Assembly: GCA_002343425.1 (NCBI GenBank)
Contig: DDSO01000045.1
Span: forward strand, 17,157 to 81,156
Length of the DNA stretch: 64,000 nucleotides
Source of the DNA: Brevundimonas sp. UBA2388
Lineage (GTDB): Bacteria > Pseudomonadota > Alphaproteobacteria > Caulobacterales > Caulobacteraceae
Reading direction: 5' to 3'
This document shows positions 1-11,113 of this stretch, piece after piece. The notes below the pieces were generated by a model. That model was not told where the DNA came from, made no database searches, and saw only the letters and a program-made list of their open reading frames with translations. Every line of letters begins with the position of its first letter. Positions within the stretch are counted from its first letter, which is position 1. Made by a program: the position numbers and the translations under genes.

Positions 1-1
1 T

Positions 2-1552
2 CCGTGGGACAGCTGGCACGACGGTCGCCGCAATCATCTGTTCGCCGTGTCTCTGAATGCGTCAGGACTGGCGGCGGGTGAGCTGCGCGATCTGATGGTT
101 GGGGTCGACGGGGACACCCCCTCGCGGCCACTGGGTGACGACGGGGAGTTCGTCATCTCGCCTGACGGCCGCCGCGTCGTCTTCTCGACCCAGATGCAGG
201 GCCGGGCAGAGGCCTTCACCAATGATCTCGACCTGTACAGCGCCTCGATCGAGGGCGGCCCGGCGGTCAATCTGACGGACGGCAACCCGGCCCCGGACAC
301 CAATCCCGCCTTCTCGCGAGACGGCCGTCGCCTCGCCTGGCTGGCGGGCCGGCGCGAGAACGTCTTCGGCGATCAGGCCGTGATCATGATCGGCAATGTC
401 GACGGCTCGGGTGCCCGCGCCCTGACGCCCGACTGGGACCGCGGCCCCGGCGCCCTGCGCTGGCGCTCGGACGGGCGGGCCCTCTACGCCACGGCCGCCG
501 AGAACGGCCAGCAGAAGCTGTTCGAGATCGACGCCCGCACCGGCGCCGTCCGCGCGGTGACCGATGAAGGCACGGTTTCAGCCTTCGATGAGGCCGCAGG
601 CCGGCTGATCCTGTCGCAGGAAGGCTTCGGCGGCCCGGCGCAGATCGTCGACGCCTCGGGCGAGGCGCCGCGCGCCCTGACCAACCACAACGCCGCCGCC
701 CTGGCCGGGACCGACCTGCCCGAGGGCGAGAGCTTCACCTTCGCCGGCTGGAACGGCGAGGCGGTGCAGGGCTGGGTGTTCAAACCGGCCGGCTATGTCG
801 AGGGGCGGCGCTATCCGGCCGTCTATCTGATCCACGGCGGCCCGAAATCGCCCTGGACCGACGGCTGGAGCTATCGCTGGAACCCGCAGATCTACACCGG
901 CGCGGGCTATGCGGTGGTGATGGTCAATTTCCACGGCTCGCCCGGGTTCGGACAGGCCTTCACCGACTCCATCACCAGCCACTGGGGCGACCGGCCGCTG
1001 GAGGATCTGCAGAAGGGGTGGGAGTCCGCCCTGGCCTCCAACGCCTTCATCGACAGCGACCGGGCCTGCGCGCTCGGGGCCTCCTACGGCGGCTATATGG
1101 TCAATCTGATCGCCGGCAAATGGAACGGGCCGTGGCGCTGTCTGGTCAACCACGCCGGGGTGTTCGATGTCGGCCAGCTGATGAACGCCATGGACCTGGC
1201 CACCTTCATCGCCGAGTTCGAGGGGCCTTCGTGGGAGCGCGCCGATCTGTACCGCGACTTCAGCCCCAACACCTGGGTCGGGGACTGGTCGAAGCCCATG
1301 CTGGTCCTGCACGGCTCGCGCGATTTCCGCGTCCCGGTCGAGCAGGGACTGGCGACCTTCTCGGCCCTGCAAAGGCGCGGCATCGAAAGCCGGTTCGTCC
1401 ATGTGCCGGACGAGAACCACTGGGTGCTCAAGCCGCGCAACTGGGTCGACTGGCAGCAGGAGATTCTGGACTGGACCTTCTCCTTCACCAATGAGGCTTC
1501 GGCGGCTGCCGAGCGGGCCGCGAACGAGGCTGCGGCCGCCGCGCGGCCCTGA
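2..1552 (+). CDS. S9 family peptidase (S9C/DPP4-like), 5' end outside window
   Basis: C-terminal part of a serine peptidase that cleaves peptides, probably exported like its neighbour. The frame is already open at base 2 and the first residues (PWDSWHDGR..NHLF) match the same stretch of the next gene, so the true start lies before the window; the internal GTG at 47 is not the start. TolB/WD-like beta-propeller repeats (SPDGRRVVF, SRDGRRLAW) come first, then the alpha/beta-hydrolase domain. The catalytic triad is visible: Ser in GASYGGYM (codon 1082-1084), Asp in HGSRDFRVP (codon 1322-1324) and His in DENHWV (codon 1418-1420). The C-terminus is Ala/Glu-rich. It is a tandem paralogue of the next gene, 69 bases downstream. 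Confidence 0.9.
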   Translation, partial: PWDSWHDGRRNHLFAVSLNASGLAAGELRDLMVGVDGDTPSRPLGDDGEFVISPDGRRVVFSTQMQGRAEAFTNDLDLYSASIEGGPAVNLTDGNPAPDTNPAFSRDGRRLAWLAGRRENVFGDQAVIMIGNVDGSGARALTPDWDRGPGALRWRSDGRALYATAAENGQQKLFEIDARTGAVRAVTDEGTVSAFDEAAGRLILSQEGFGGPAQIVDASGEAPRALTNHNAAALAGTDLPEGESFTFAGWNGEAVQGWVFKPAGYVEGRRYPAVYLIHGGPKSPWTDGWSYRWNPQIYTGAGYAVVMVNFHGSPGFGQAFTDSITSHWGDRPLEDLQKGWESALASNAFIDSDRACALGASYGGYMVNLIAGKWNGPWRCLVNHAGVFDVGQLMNAMDLATFIAEFEGPSWERADLYRDFSPNTWVGDWSKPMLVLHGSRDFRVPVEQGLATFSALQRRGIESRFVHVPDENHWVLKPRNWVDWQQEILDWTFSFTNEASAAAERAANEAAAAARP

Positions 1553-1621
1553 ACTTTCGCCGCCAGGCGGGCGGTGCTACCCCAGGGCCCTGATCCGCGT
1601 CTTCGTCGATAGGAAACCGCC

Positions 1622-3745
<2,124 letters not shown>

Positions 3746-3771
3746 CGCTGGACCCAACGGCGACCGAAAGA

Positions 3772-3797
3772 GGGCGCGTCCGGCGACGGGCGCGCCC
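3772..3797 (+). terminator. Possible terminator hairpin after the S9 pair
   Basis: Seven-base perfect stem (GGGCGCG / CGCGCCC) with a 12-base GC-rich loop, 27 bases after the peptidase stop. It is followed by only two T residues, so it would be a weak intrinsic terminator. Confidence 0.35.
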
Positions 3798-3865
3798 TTC
3801 GCGTTGCGGCCGATGGCGCCAACTGCCACGTTCGCGCGTTGTCAGGGGTTCGACGGAGTCCGTTC

Positions 3866-5908
3866 TTGCCCAACCCCTTGAAAGACAATCCGAACTGGCT
3901 GGTCGTTCGGGACCGGGCTCTGGTTCCCGCCGGCGCATGGGCGCGCGAGCGGCGGGACTGGGTCGTCGCCCATGATCCGGTCTATGGCGGGCTGCGTCGT
4001 CCGGGCCGGCCTGAGGCCATCGCCGCCGGGGCGACCGTCCTGCTCCTCGTCCTGTTCGTGGTCTTTCTCGCCCTGTTCCAGTGGAACTGGCTGCGCGGCC
4101 CGATCGGCGAGTGGGCCTCGGCCAGATATGACCGCGAGATAGAGTTGAACGGCGACCTCGACGTCAACCTGTTCAGCATGACCCCCTCGGCGCAGTTGCG
4201 GGGGTTGCGCATCGGCGGTCCGGACTGGGCGCTGGAACAGGACACCCTCAGGGTCGCAGACCTCCAGGCCTCCATCCGGCTCGGCGCCCTGCTGACCGGC
4301 CGGATCGAGATGCCGAGCGTGCTCATCACCAAACCCGAAGTCGTGCTGATCGCCACCGACGACGGCCGTCTCAGCTGGGTGCTCGATCCGGACGCGCCCG
4401 CCGACGACAGCATGAGAATCCCGCTGATCAATCACCTGGTCATCCGCGACGGAACGCTGAGTCTCGATGAGCAGAAGCGCGACATGACCCTGCGGGCGAC
4501 GATCTCGGCGCGGGAGGGCACGGACGCCCGGGCCGGCTTCCATCTGGACGGACGGGGCACGATGAACGGCACGCCTCTGCGACTGGAGGTTCGCGGCGGG
4601 CCCTTCATCAACATCCGGCGCGACCGGCCCTATGCCTTCAAGGCCGAGCTGTCGGGCGTCGGTTCGACCCTGATCGCCGACGGATCGATCACCCGGCCGT
4701 TCGATCTGGGTCAGTTCACGGCCACACTCAACCTTCAGGGCCGCGATCTGGCCGACCTGTATCTTCTAACCGGCATCACCACCCCCAACACGCCGCCTTA
4801 CCGGCTGAGTGGAATGCTGACGCGGGACGATGAAGTCTTCACCTTCAGCGATTTCTCGGGCCGGGTCGGCACGTCGGACCTGTCCGGCGATCTGAAGGTC
4901 GACAAGGTCGGCGACCGCCGCCGGGTCGACGCGGACCTGCGCTCGCGCCTGCTCGACATTGACGACCTTTCCGCGGTGCTGGGCGGTACGCCGCGGGTCA
5001 CGGCCGGCGGCGATACGGTGACCACCTCGGGCGCCGGCGCGAAACTGCTGCCCACCGCGCCGCTGAACGTCGAACGTTTGCGGGTCATGGACGGGACCCT
5101 GCGCTACCGGGCCGCCCGGGTGAAACGCAACGAGCTCGACATCCGTCAGGTCGATCTCGGCGCCGATCTGAAGGACGGCATCCTCAGGCTTGATCCCGTG
5201 TCCTTCGACTTCAATCGCGGCTCGCTGAACGGAACCGCGCGGATCAACGCCAACCGGGATGTGCCCTATACCTCGGCCGACTTCCGGCTGAGAGGCTATC
5301 CGCTGGAGTCCATCATCCCCGCCCGCGACGGCGCCCCGACGGTCACCGGCGCCGCCTTGGGCCGCGCCAGGCTGGAGGGTCCGGGGGCGTCGGTGCATGA
5401 TTTCGCCGCCAGCTCCAACGGCACGATCAGCCTGGTCGTGCCGCAGGGACGGATGCGGTCGGCCTTCGCCGAACTGCTCGGGATCAATGTCACCGCCGGT
5501 CTCGGTCGGCTGCTGTCCGGCGACCAGGGCTCATCGGAGATCCGCTGCGCCGTCGCCGATTTCACGGTCCGTCGCGGCATCGCGACGGCGCGGACCTTCG
5601 TGATCGACACGACGCCCGTTCTGGCCAAGGGAACCGGGACAATCGATCTCGGCGCCGAGACCATGAATTTGCGCATCGATGGCGAGACCAAACAGCCGCG
5701 CCTGATCCGGCTCTGGTCGCCGATCACCGTCGTCGGGCCGCTGACCACCCCGAGGGTCGGCATCGAGGGCGGGGCGGTCGCCGGTCAGGTGGGCATCGGC
5801 GCGGCCCTGGGCGCCCTGATCAACCCGCTGGTCGCCCTGCTGCCCTTCGTGGATCCGGGCCTGGCCGAGGACGCCAACTGCGGGGCCCTGATCTCGTCGG
5901 CGCGATAG
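3866..5908 (+). CDS. AsmA family protein
   Basis: AsmA-like envelope protein of about 680 residues. The family has an N-terminal inner-membrane anchor and a long periplasmic beta-rich groove, and is linked to lipid transport or outer-membrane assembly. One strong transmembrane segment lies near residues 52-73 (VLLLVLFVVFLALF), after a cytoplasmic stretch of about 50 residues. AsmA hallmarks follow (DLDVNLFSMTPSAQLRGLRIGG; LTGRIEMPSVLITKPEV) and the C-terminal region holds the usual GTGTIDLGAETMNLRI pattern. I chose TTG 3866 because GGAG at 3855-3858 sits seven bases upstream; the in-frame TTG at 3839 has no such site. The start remains uncertain, the frame does not. Confidence 0.88.
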   Translation: MPNPLKDNPNWLVVRDRALVPAGAWARERRDWVVAHDPVYGGLRRPGRPEAIAAGATVLLLVLFVVFLALFQWNWLRGPIGEWASARYDREIELNGDLDVNLFSMTPSAQLRGLRIGGPDWALEQDTLRVADLQASIRLGALLTGRIEMPSVLITKPEVVLIATDDGRLSWVLDPDAPADDSMRIPLINHLVIRDGTLSLDEQKRDMTLRATISAREGTDARAGFHLDGRGTMNGTPLRLEVRGGPFINIRRDRPYAFKAELSGVGSTLIADGSITRPFDLGQFTATLNLQGRDLADLYLLTGITTPNTPPYRLSGMLTRDDEVFTFSDFSGRVGTSDLSGDLKVDKVGDRRRVDADLRSRLLDIDDLSAVLGGTPRVTAGGDTVTTSGAGAKLLPTAPLNVERLRVMDGTLRYRAARVKRNELDIRQVDLGADLKDGILRLDPVSFDFNRGSLNGTARINANRDVPYTSADFRLRGYPLESIIPARDGAPTVTGAALGRARLEGPGASVHDFAASSNGTISLVVPQGRMRSAFAELLGINVTAGLGRLLSGDQGSSEIRCAVADFTVRRGIATARTFVIDTTPVLAKGTGTIDLGAETMNLRIDGETKQPRLIRLWSPITVVGPLTTPRVGIEGGAVAGQVGIGAALGALINPLVALLPFVDPGLAEDANCGALISSAR

Positions 5909-5984
5909 GAGCGCGACAGGTTGAGCCGAAAGCGGGTTCCATGCGTATCTTGGGGCCTGTCGCCCTGTCGCCCACAAGGACCGC

Positions 5985-6842
5985 ATGACCCGAAGAGGCC
6001 TTTTCGCCCCCGCGCTCGGACTGCTTGCCGCGGCCTGTTCGCCCCTGGCCCTGCTCAACACCTTCGGGCCGCGAGACGGCGGCGTGCGCCGCGCCGCCCG
6101 CGACATCGCCTATGGCGACGACCCGCGCCAGACCTTCGACGTCTTCGCCCCCATGGAGCAGCGGGAGCGGCCGTGGCCGGTGCTGGTGCTGTTCTACGGC
6201 GGCGGCTGGGACAGCGGGGACAAGACCCACTACGCCTGGGCGGCGCAGGCGCTGGCGGCGCGCGGCTTCGTCGTCGCCCTGCCGGACTACCGGCTGGTCC
6301 CGCAGGTGCATTTCCCCGCCTTCATCGAGGACGCGGCCCTTGCGACGGCCAGGGTGGGCGAGATCGCCGGCCGGTACGGCGGCGACCCGGCGCGGCTGGG
6401 CGTGATCGGCCAGTCGGCGGGGGCCCATCTGGCCCTGATGATCACCCTCGACCGACGCTATATGGCCGCCGCCGGCGCGCCCGGTCTGATCAGGGCGGCG
6501 GTCGGTCTGGCGGGCCCCTATGACTTCCTGCCGTTTGATGTTCCGGCCTCGGTCAACGCCTTCGGGCGCGTCGCTGACCCGACCCTGACCCAGCCGGTGA
6601 CCTTCGCCCGCGCCGACGCGCCGCCGCTGTGGCTGGGCCATGGAACCGAGGACGTCATTGTCCACGCCGAGGACACCACCATCCTGTGCGAGCGGATGCG
6701 GGCGGTCGGCGGCCGCTGCGAGTTCAAACTCTATCCGGGCCTCAATCACGCCGACCTGATCTCCACCTTCTCGCCCCTGTTCCGCAAGAAGGCGCCGGTG
6801 CTGGACGACGCCACGGCCTTCCTGCAGCGCGAACTCGCCTGA
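5985..6842 (+). CDS. Alpha/beta hydrolase (esterase/lipase-like), putative lipoprotein
   Basis: 285-residue hydrolase of the BD-FAE/HSL-like esterase group. The N-terminus (LGLLAAACSP) could be a lipoprotein signal with Cys near residue 18, although the lipobox is not ideal. The oxyanion-loop motif is YGGGW (HGGG type). Catalytic residues are Ser144 in GQSAGAH, Asp223 in HGTEDV and His255 in LNHADL. The substrate is unknown, probably a small carboxyl ester. It sits 76 bases after the AsmA gene on the same strand and may be co-transcribed. Confidence 0.87.
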   Translation: MTRRGLFAPALGLLAAACSPLALLNTFGPRDGGVRRAARDIAYGDDPRQTFDVFAPMEQRERPWPVLVLFYGGGWDSGDKTHYAWAAQALAARGFVVALPDYRLVPQVHFPAFIEDAALATARVGEIAGRYGGDPARLGVIGQSAGAHLALMITLDRRYMAAAGAPGLIRAAVGLAGPYDFLPFDVPASVNAFGRVADPTLTQPVTFARADAPPLWLGHGTEDVIVHAEDTTILCERMRAVGGRCEFKLYPGLNHADLISTFSPLFRKKAPVLDDATAFLQRELA

Positions 6843-6908
6843 CGTCAGAAGGCGTCAGTAGGCCGCGCCCGCGCGCGACGGCAGGGTGGCGGCATGGGGA
6901 GATCACGC

Positions 6909-8018
6909 ATGCGCACTCTGGCCGTTCTCGCATTGGCGACGCTGACGCTGACGCTGGCGGGGGCCGGCCCGGTGGTCAGCCAGACGCCGACCCTGGAGCA
7001 GGCCCTGCGCCGCGCGCGCGAGGCCACGCCCCTGCCGCTGTCCCTGGCGCGGGATCAGGCCGACTGGCGCGCCAGCCACGATGAACTGCCCGAGGGCATG
7101 GATCCGGCGGACGACATCCAGTCGCGGATCGAGGATCTGACGATCCAGGCCGCGCGGGACGAGCGCCTCGGCGCCATGGTCTTCACGACGCCGCCGCTGC
7201 TGGGCCGTGAGTGCGTGGCGACCGGCCTGAAGGGCTGCAGCTCTCCCATGGGCGGCTATCTCGCGCTCCGGGACGGCGGCCTGCAGTGGCAGCTGCAGGA
7301 GGGGTTCACCGACGAGGACGGCATCTCCGGCGGCATCGTCTTCTTCGGCGACGCCGGCGCGGCGCGGATGGGGCCGACAGCGCCGATCGCCTGGAGTTTC
7401 GACGCAGCGCGCTTCGACGCCCCCGTCCTGCTCACCGGGCCGGAGTTCGACGGCGCCGCCTATATCGCCGTGCCCGGCATCCATGCGGGCTCGGGGGGCG
7501 GGAATGCGGACGTTCTGTTCCGCTGGGACTTTCCCGACAGCCGTCGCCTGACCCAGATCGACACCTGGAGCTGGTGGGATGATCTCGCCGAGCGGCTGCC
7601 CGAGGGGCTTGAGGTCTGGCAGGGTGTCCGTTTCGACTGGCCCAATATGATGGCGGTCACCCCGCTGTGGCAGGACGGCGACGGCAACTGCTGCGGCACC
7701 GCCGGCACGGCCATTCTGTCGTTCGAGATCGAGGGCGACCGTCTGCTGCTCTCCAACATCACGGTCCGCGACGCCGTCCTGGAGGGCGCTGCCCGCACGC
7801 CGACGGCGGTCTTCGACTATGCGAGCCGTCGACTCGGCTGCGACCATTTCGGGGGCGAGGAGGGCTATGACGCGGAACGCCGGGCACAGATCGCCGCGGC
7901 CGTCGCCGAGCTCAGTTGTGACGCGCTCGACGCCGAGGCTGCGGTGCTGAAACGCAGGCATGCCGACAGTCCGCGCCTGTTGGCCCTGATCACGCGCGCG
8001 GAGGCGGGGGGCGAGTAA
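6909..8018 (+). CDS. Exported protein of unknown function
   Basis: 369-residue protein with a clean Sec signal peptide (MRTLAVLALATLTLTLAGAG, then VVSQ). I do not recognise a family. The mature part has paired cysteines (CVATGLKGC near residue 98; NCC near residue 258) that could form disulfides in the periplasm, and many acidic and aromatic residues, suggesting a beta-rich fold. I preferred ATG 6909 over the in-frame ATG 6894 because GGGGAG at 6896-6901 is well placed for 6909 and the earlier start would add MGRSR in front of the signal peptide. It follows the hydrolase by 66 bases. Confidence 0.8.
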   Translation: MRTLAVLALATLTLTLAGAGPVVSQTPTLEQALRRAREATPLPLSLARDQADWRASHDELPEGMDPADDIQSRIEDLTIQAARDERLGAMVFTTPPLLGRECVATGLKGCSSPMGGYLALRDGGLQWQLQEGFTDEDGISGGIVFFGDAGAARMGPTAPIAWSFDAARFDAPVLLTGPEFDGAAYIAVPGIHAGSGGGNADVLFRWDFPDSRRLTQIDTWSWWDDLAERLPEGLEVWQGVRFDWPNMMAVTPLWQDGDGNCCGTAGTAILSFEIEGDRLLLSNITVRDAVLEGAARTPTAVFDYASRRLGCDHFGGEEGYDAERRAQIAAAVAELSCDALDAEAAVLKRRHADSPRLLALITRAEAGGE

Positions 8019-8063
8019 GCGCCACCGTCTCGCCAAGGTCACGTTCTTCCGCTAGACGAGGCC

Positions 8064-9509
8064 ATGACAGAAACGATGACAGCACAGGCGGCCCTGGACC
8101 GCCTCGAAACCCTCTACAATCAATCGGTCTCGAACCTGCGCAGCGCGGTGGGGACTTTCCTGCGGACCGGCGAGCGCGCCGATCCCGATGCGCGGGCCAG
8201 GGGCCTCTTCGCCTATCCGGAACTCCGGGTCAGCTGGTTCGGCGACCGGCCCCAGAACCTTGAAACCCGCGCCTACGCCCGTTTGTCGCGGACCGGCGTC
8301 TATTCAACGACCATCACCCGCCCCGACCTGTTCCGCCCCTATCTGACGGAGCAACTCAGCCTGCTGCAGGCCGACTATGGCGCGACCTTCGACGTCGGAC
8401 CGTCGCAGCAGGAGATTCCGTTCCCCTATGTGATGGACGGCTCGGACGTGGCCCTGGACCGCAGCCAGACGGCCGCCGTCGCCCGCTATTTCCCGACCAC
8501 CGACCTGGCCCATATCGGCGACGAGATCTCCGACGGCATGTTCGATCTGGGCAAGGACTTCCCGCTGGCCCAGTTCGACGGCCTGCGCACCGACTTCTCC
8601 CTGGCCCGACTCCGCCACTACACGGGCACCCCGGTCGAGGACGTCCAGAGCTACATCCTGTTCACCAACTACAATCGCTACGTCGATGAGTTCGTGCGCT
8701 GGGCCTGCGCCCAGTTGCAGGATCCGGACAGCCCCTATGAAAAACTGGTCTGCGCCGGCGGCATTGTGATCACCCGCGACACGCCCAGCCCCGAGACGGC
8801 GGCCATGGACGCGGCCTGGAAGAAGCACCAGATGCCGGCCTATCACCTGACGGCGCCGGGCTGGAACGGCATCACCCTGGTCAACATCGGCGTCGGACCG
8901 TCCAACGCCAAGACCATCTGCGACCACCTGGCCGTCACCCGTCCCCACGCCTGGATGATGATCGGCCACTGCGGCGGCCTGCGGCCCAGCCAGAGCATCG
9001 GCGACTACGTCCTGGCCCACGCCTATCTGCGCGACGACCATGTGCTCGACGCGGTCCTGCCGCCGGACATCCCCATCCCGAGCATCGCCGAGGTCCAGCG
9101 CGCCCTCTATGACGCGGCCAAGATCGTCTCCGGCGCGCCGGGCGAGGAGGTCAAACGGCGCCTGCGCACCGGAACGGTGGTCACCACCGACGACCGGAAC
9201 TGGGAGCTGCGCTATTCGAAGTCGGCCCTGCGCTTCAACCAGAGCCGGGCCGTGGCCATCGACATGGAATCCGCCACCATCGCGGCCCAGGGCTACCGCT
9301 TCCGGGTCCCTTACGGCACCCTGCTGTGCGTCTCGGACAAGCCCCTGCACGGCGAGATCAAACTGCCGGGCCAGGCCAACCGCTTCTATGAGGGGTCGAT
9401 CTCCGAGCATCTGCAGATCGGCATCCACGCCATCGACCTGCTGCGCGCCGAGGGCTCCCGCCTGCACTCCCGCAAGCTGCGGGCCTTCGACGAGCCGCCG
9501 TTCAGGTAG
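8064..9509 (+). CDS. amn: AMP nucleosidase
   Basis: 481-residue cytoplasmic enzyme hydrolysing AMP to adenine and ribose 5-phosphate, a control point of adenylate level and purine salvage. The N-terminal AMP-nucleosidase domain (about residues 10-180) precedes the nucleoside-phosphorylase fold with GVGPSNAKT, MIGHCGGL and the base/ribose-binding AIDMESATIAAQGYR motif. Length fits the family (E. coli Amn 484). ATG 8064 starts directly at the conserved N-terminus. The gene ends 8 bases inside the convergent phasin gene. A PfkB-family adenosine kinase lies 4 kb away, consistent with a purine-salvage role. Confidence 0.95.
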   Translation: MTETMTAQAALDRLETLYNQSVSNLRSAVGTFLRTGERADPDARARGLFAYPELRVSWFGDRPQNLETRAYARLSRTGVYSTTITRPDLFRPYLTEQLSLLQADYGATFDVGPSQQEIPFPYVMDGSDVALDRSQTAAVARYFPTTDLAHIGDEISDGMFDLGKDFPLAQFDGLRTDFSLARLRHYTGTPVEDVQSYILFTNYNRYVDEFVRWACAQLQDPDSPYEKLVCAGGIVITRDTPSPETAAMDAAWKKHQMPAYHLTAPGWNGITLVNIGVGPSNAKTICDHLAVTRPHAWMMIGHCGGLRPSQSIGDYVLAHAYLRDDHVLDAVLPPDIPIPSIAEVQRALYDAAKIVSGAPGEEVKRRLRTGTVVTTDDRNWELRYSKSALRFNQSRAVAIDMESATIAAQGYRFRVPYGTLLCVSDKPLHGEIKLPGQANRFYEGSISEHLQIGIHAIDLLRAEGSRLHSRKLRAFDEPPFR

Positions 9510-10011
9510 GTTTTTTCAGCCGCTTCGCATTGTCCACGGCGGTGCGGTGGATCGGGCGCATGGCGTCGGCCTGACCCTTCAGCATGGCGCTGTTCAGGGT
9601 CAGCATCTGCGCCGCCGCCCGGCTCCACCAGCCGACGGCGTAACTGTACTGCGCCTGCATCGCCGCCGCGGGGGTCGCGGCCGCAGCGATCGAGGTCGCG
9701 GCCTTCGAGGCGTGCTCCGCCTCGGTCATGACGCCCGAGCCCAGACGCCCGCCGATATCCCCGAAGGTCTTCGCCATGGCCGATGCGGAGGCCGACAGCG
9801 CCTCGACCTTCTCCGAGCTCATCAACGACAGTTCCGTCAGGTCGATCTTGCGCGGATCGGCCATGCCGGCGGCCATGATCTCCAGCCGGGCGTTGATGAC
9901 GTCGCCCGCGGCCTTCATCATCTCGCCGCCGGACAGGGCCGTACTGGTCGCCCGCGCGCCGTCGCGGGTCAGGCGGCGGCCGGTCTTGATGGCTTTTTCG
10001 AACTCGGTCAT
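9502..10011 (-). CDS. Phasin family protein
   Basis: 169-residue Ala-rich, helical, Met-containing protein without signal peptide, of the size and composition of phasins that coat polyhydroxyalkanoate granules. The pattern SSEKVEALSASASAMAKTFGDI and the C-terminal SRAAAQMLTLNSAML stretch fit the Phasin_2 type. ATG at 10011 (MTEFEKAIKTGRRL) gives the usual length; the frame stays open far upstream but that part is antisense to the next gene. It lies 20 bases downstream of the creatininase-family gene and is probably co-transcribed with it. Its last 8 bases overlap the convergent amn gene. No PHA synthase is in the window. Confidence 0.72.
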   Translation of the reverse strand: MTEFEKAIKTGRRLTRDGARATSTALSGGEMMKAAGDVINARLEIMAAGMADPRKIDLTELSLMSSEKVEALSASASAMAKTFGDIGGRLGSGVMTEAEHASKAATSIAAAATPAAAMQAQYSYAVGWWSRAAAQMLTLNSAMLKGQADAMRPIHRTAVDNAKRLKKPT

Positions 10012-10031
10012 GCCGCAGCCTTGGGCCGGTT

Positions 10032-10787
10032 TCAGACCTCGGGCAAGACCTCGTTGGAGAAGTCGGCGACATCCTTGAGCAGGGCGGGAACCGCGGCCTC
10101 GATGATGGTCCGTCCGTGCTCCGGGCTGGCCTGGGCCGGGTCCGAGCCGATCCGGCCGTCCGGGAAGCGGGCGCGATAGTCCAGGGCGTCGCGGATCGGC
10201 CCTGTCGGCGCGATCTGCGGGCTGTAGTCGGCCGTCTTGATGTGGTCCGGATAGGCCGCCTGGGTCACGGCGATCTCGGACGGGGTGGCGTGCATGCCGT
10301 GGCCCGTCGGGAAGATGCGGTTGCACAGGCTGTTGACCCCCGGCAGGTCCCACCAGTTCTTCAGCTTCAGCACGAAGGGCGGCTGCTCCTCGACGAAACT
10401 CCACTCGGCGTAGATTTCCGCAAAGGTCGCCTCGATGGTGGCGACATTGCCGCCGTGCCCGTTGAGGAAATAGATCCGCTCGAAGCCGTGCCGGCTCAGC
10501 GACGACACCCAGTCGGTGATCGCGGCCATGAAGGTCGAGGGGCGCAGGCTGATGGTGCCGGCGAAGGCCAGGTGGTGCTGGGCCATGCCGATGTTGAAGG
10601 TCGGGGCGACGACGAGGCTTGCGTCCTGCTTCTCGGCGGCGTGGGCGATGATCTCGGGGCACATCCAGTCTGTGCCCAGCAGGCCGGTCGGGCCATGCTG
10701 CTCGTTCGAGCCGATCGGCACGACCACCGTCTTCGTGGTTTTCAGTGCGGCGTCGATCTCGGGCCAGGACGACAGATGGATCAGCAT
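10032..10787 (-). CDS. Creatininase family protein
   Basis: 251-residue metal-dependent amidohydrolase fold shared by creatininase, ArfB (FAPy deformylase) and MftE. Metal-ligand motifs are seen: Glu29 and His31 in GSNEQHGPT, Asp40 in LGTD, and NGHGGN near residue 120, with a further conserved Glu downstream. ATG 10787 (MLIHLSSWPEID) matches the family N-terminus; the longer open frame upstream is GC-driven. The substrate cannot be assigned; creatinine is unlikely without other catabolic genes nearby. It is followed by the phasin gene on the same strand. Confidence 0.88.
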   Translation of the reverse strand: MLIHLSSWPEIDAALKTTKTVVVPIGSNEQHGPTGLLGTDWMCPEIIAHAAEKQDASLVVAPTFNIGMAQHHLAFAGTISLRPSTFMAAITDWVSSLSRHGFERIYFLNGHGGNVATIEATFAEIYAEWSFVEEQPPFVLKLKNWWDLPGVNSLCNRIFPTGHGMHATPSEIAVTQAAYPDHIKTADYSPQIAPTGPIRDALDYRARFPDGRIGSDPAQASPEHGRTIIEAAVPALLKDVADFSNEVLPEV

Positions 10788-10923
10788 GACGGGGACTCCG
10801 GGACGATCTGCGCGGTCTAGGCCGATTGGCGCCCCAGGCCAACAGTCACGGGGAGATACCAGCGGTACTTGACCGTAGCCCCGCGCGGGTCTCCACATAC
10901 GGCCAAGCTGACCGGAGAACACC

Positions 10924-11073
10924 ATGAAGCGCCTCGCCGCCCGTTTCGCCCAGCCCGCCAGTCTGATGATCCTGAGCTGCACCATCCTGTTCGGCCTGCC
11001 GTTCGCCGTCGGTCTGCTGGGCATGATCATCGGCGCCGCGGCCCTGTTCATTCCTACGTCCTGGGAGGCCTGA
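10924..11073 (+). CDS. Small hydrophobic membrane protein (49 aa)
   Basis: A 49-codon gene easily missed because a longer shadow frame covers it. It starts at ATG 10924 with GGAGAA at 10914-10919, ideal spacing, and ends at TGA 11071. The protein begins with basic residues (MKRLAARF) followed by two hydrophobic stretches (SLMILSCTILFGLPFAVGLL and MIIGAAALFI), so it is predicted to be an inner-membrane peptide with one long or two short helices. No known family recognised. It stands alone between the divergent creatininase gene and nth. Confidence 0.68.
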   Translation: MKRLAARFAQPASLMILSCTILFGLPFAVGLLGMIIGAAALFIPTSWEA

Positions 11074-11113
11074 CGCCCTCCCGGTAAGGACCTGCGTCTG
11101 CTAACCGGTCGGG

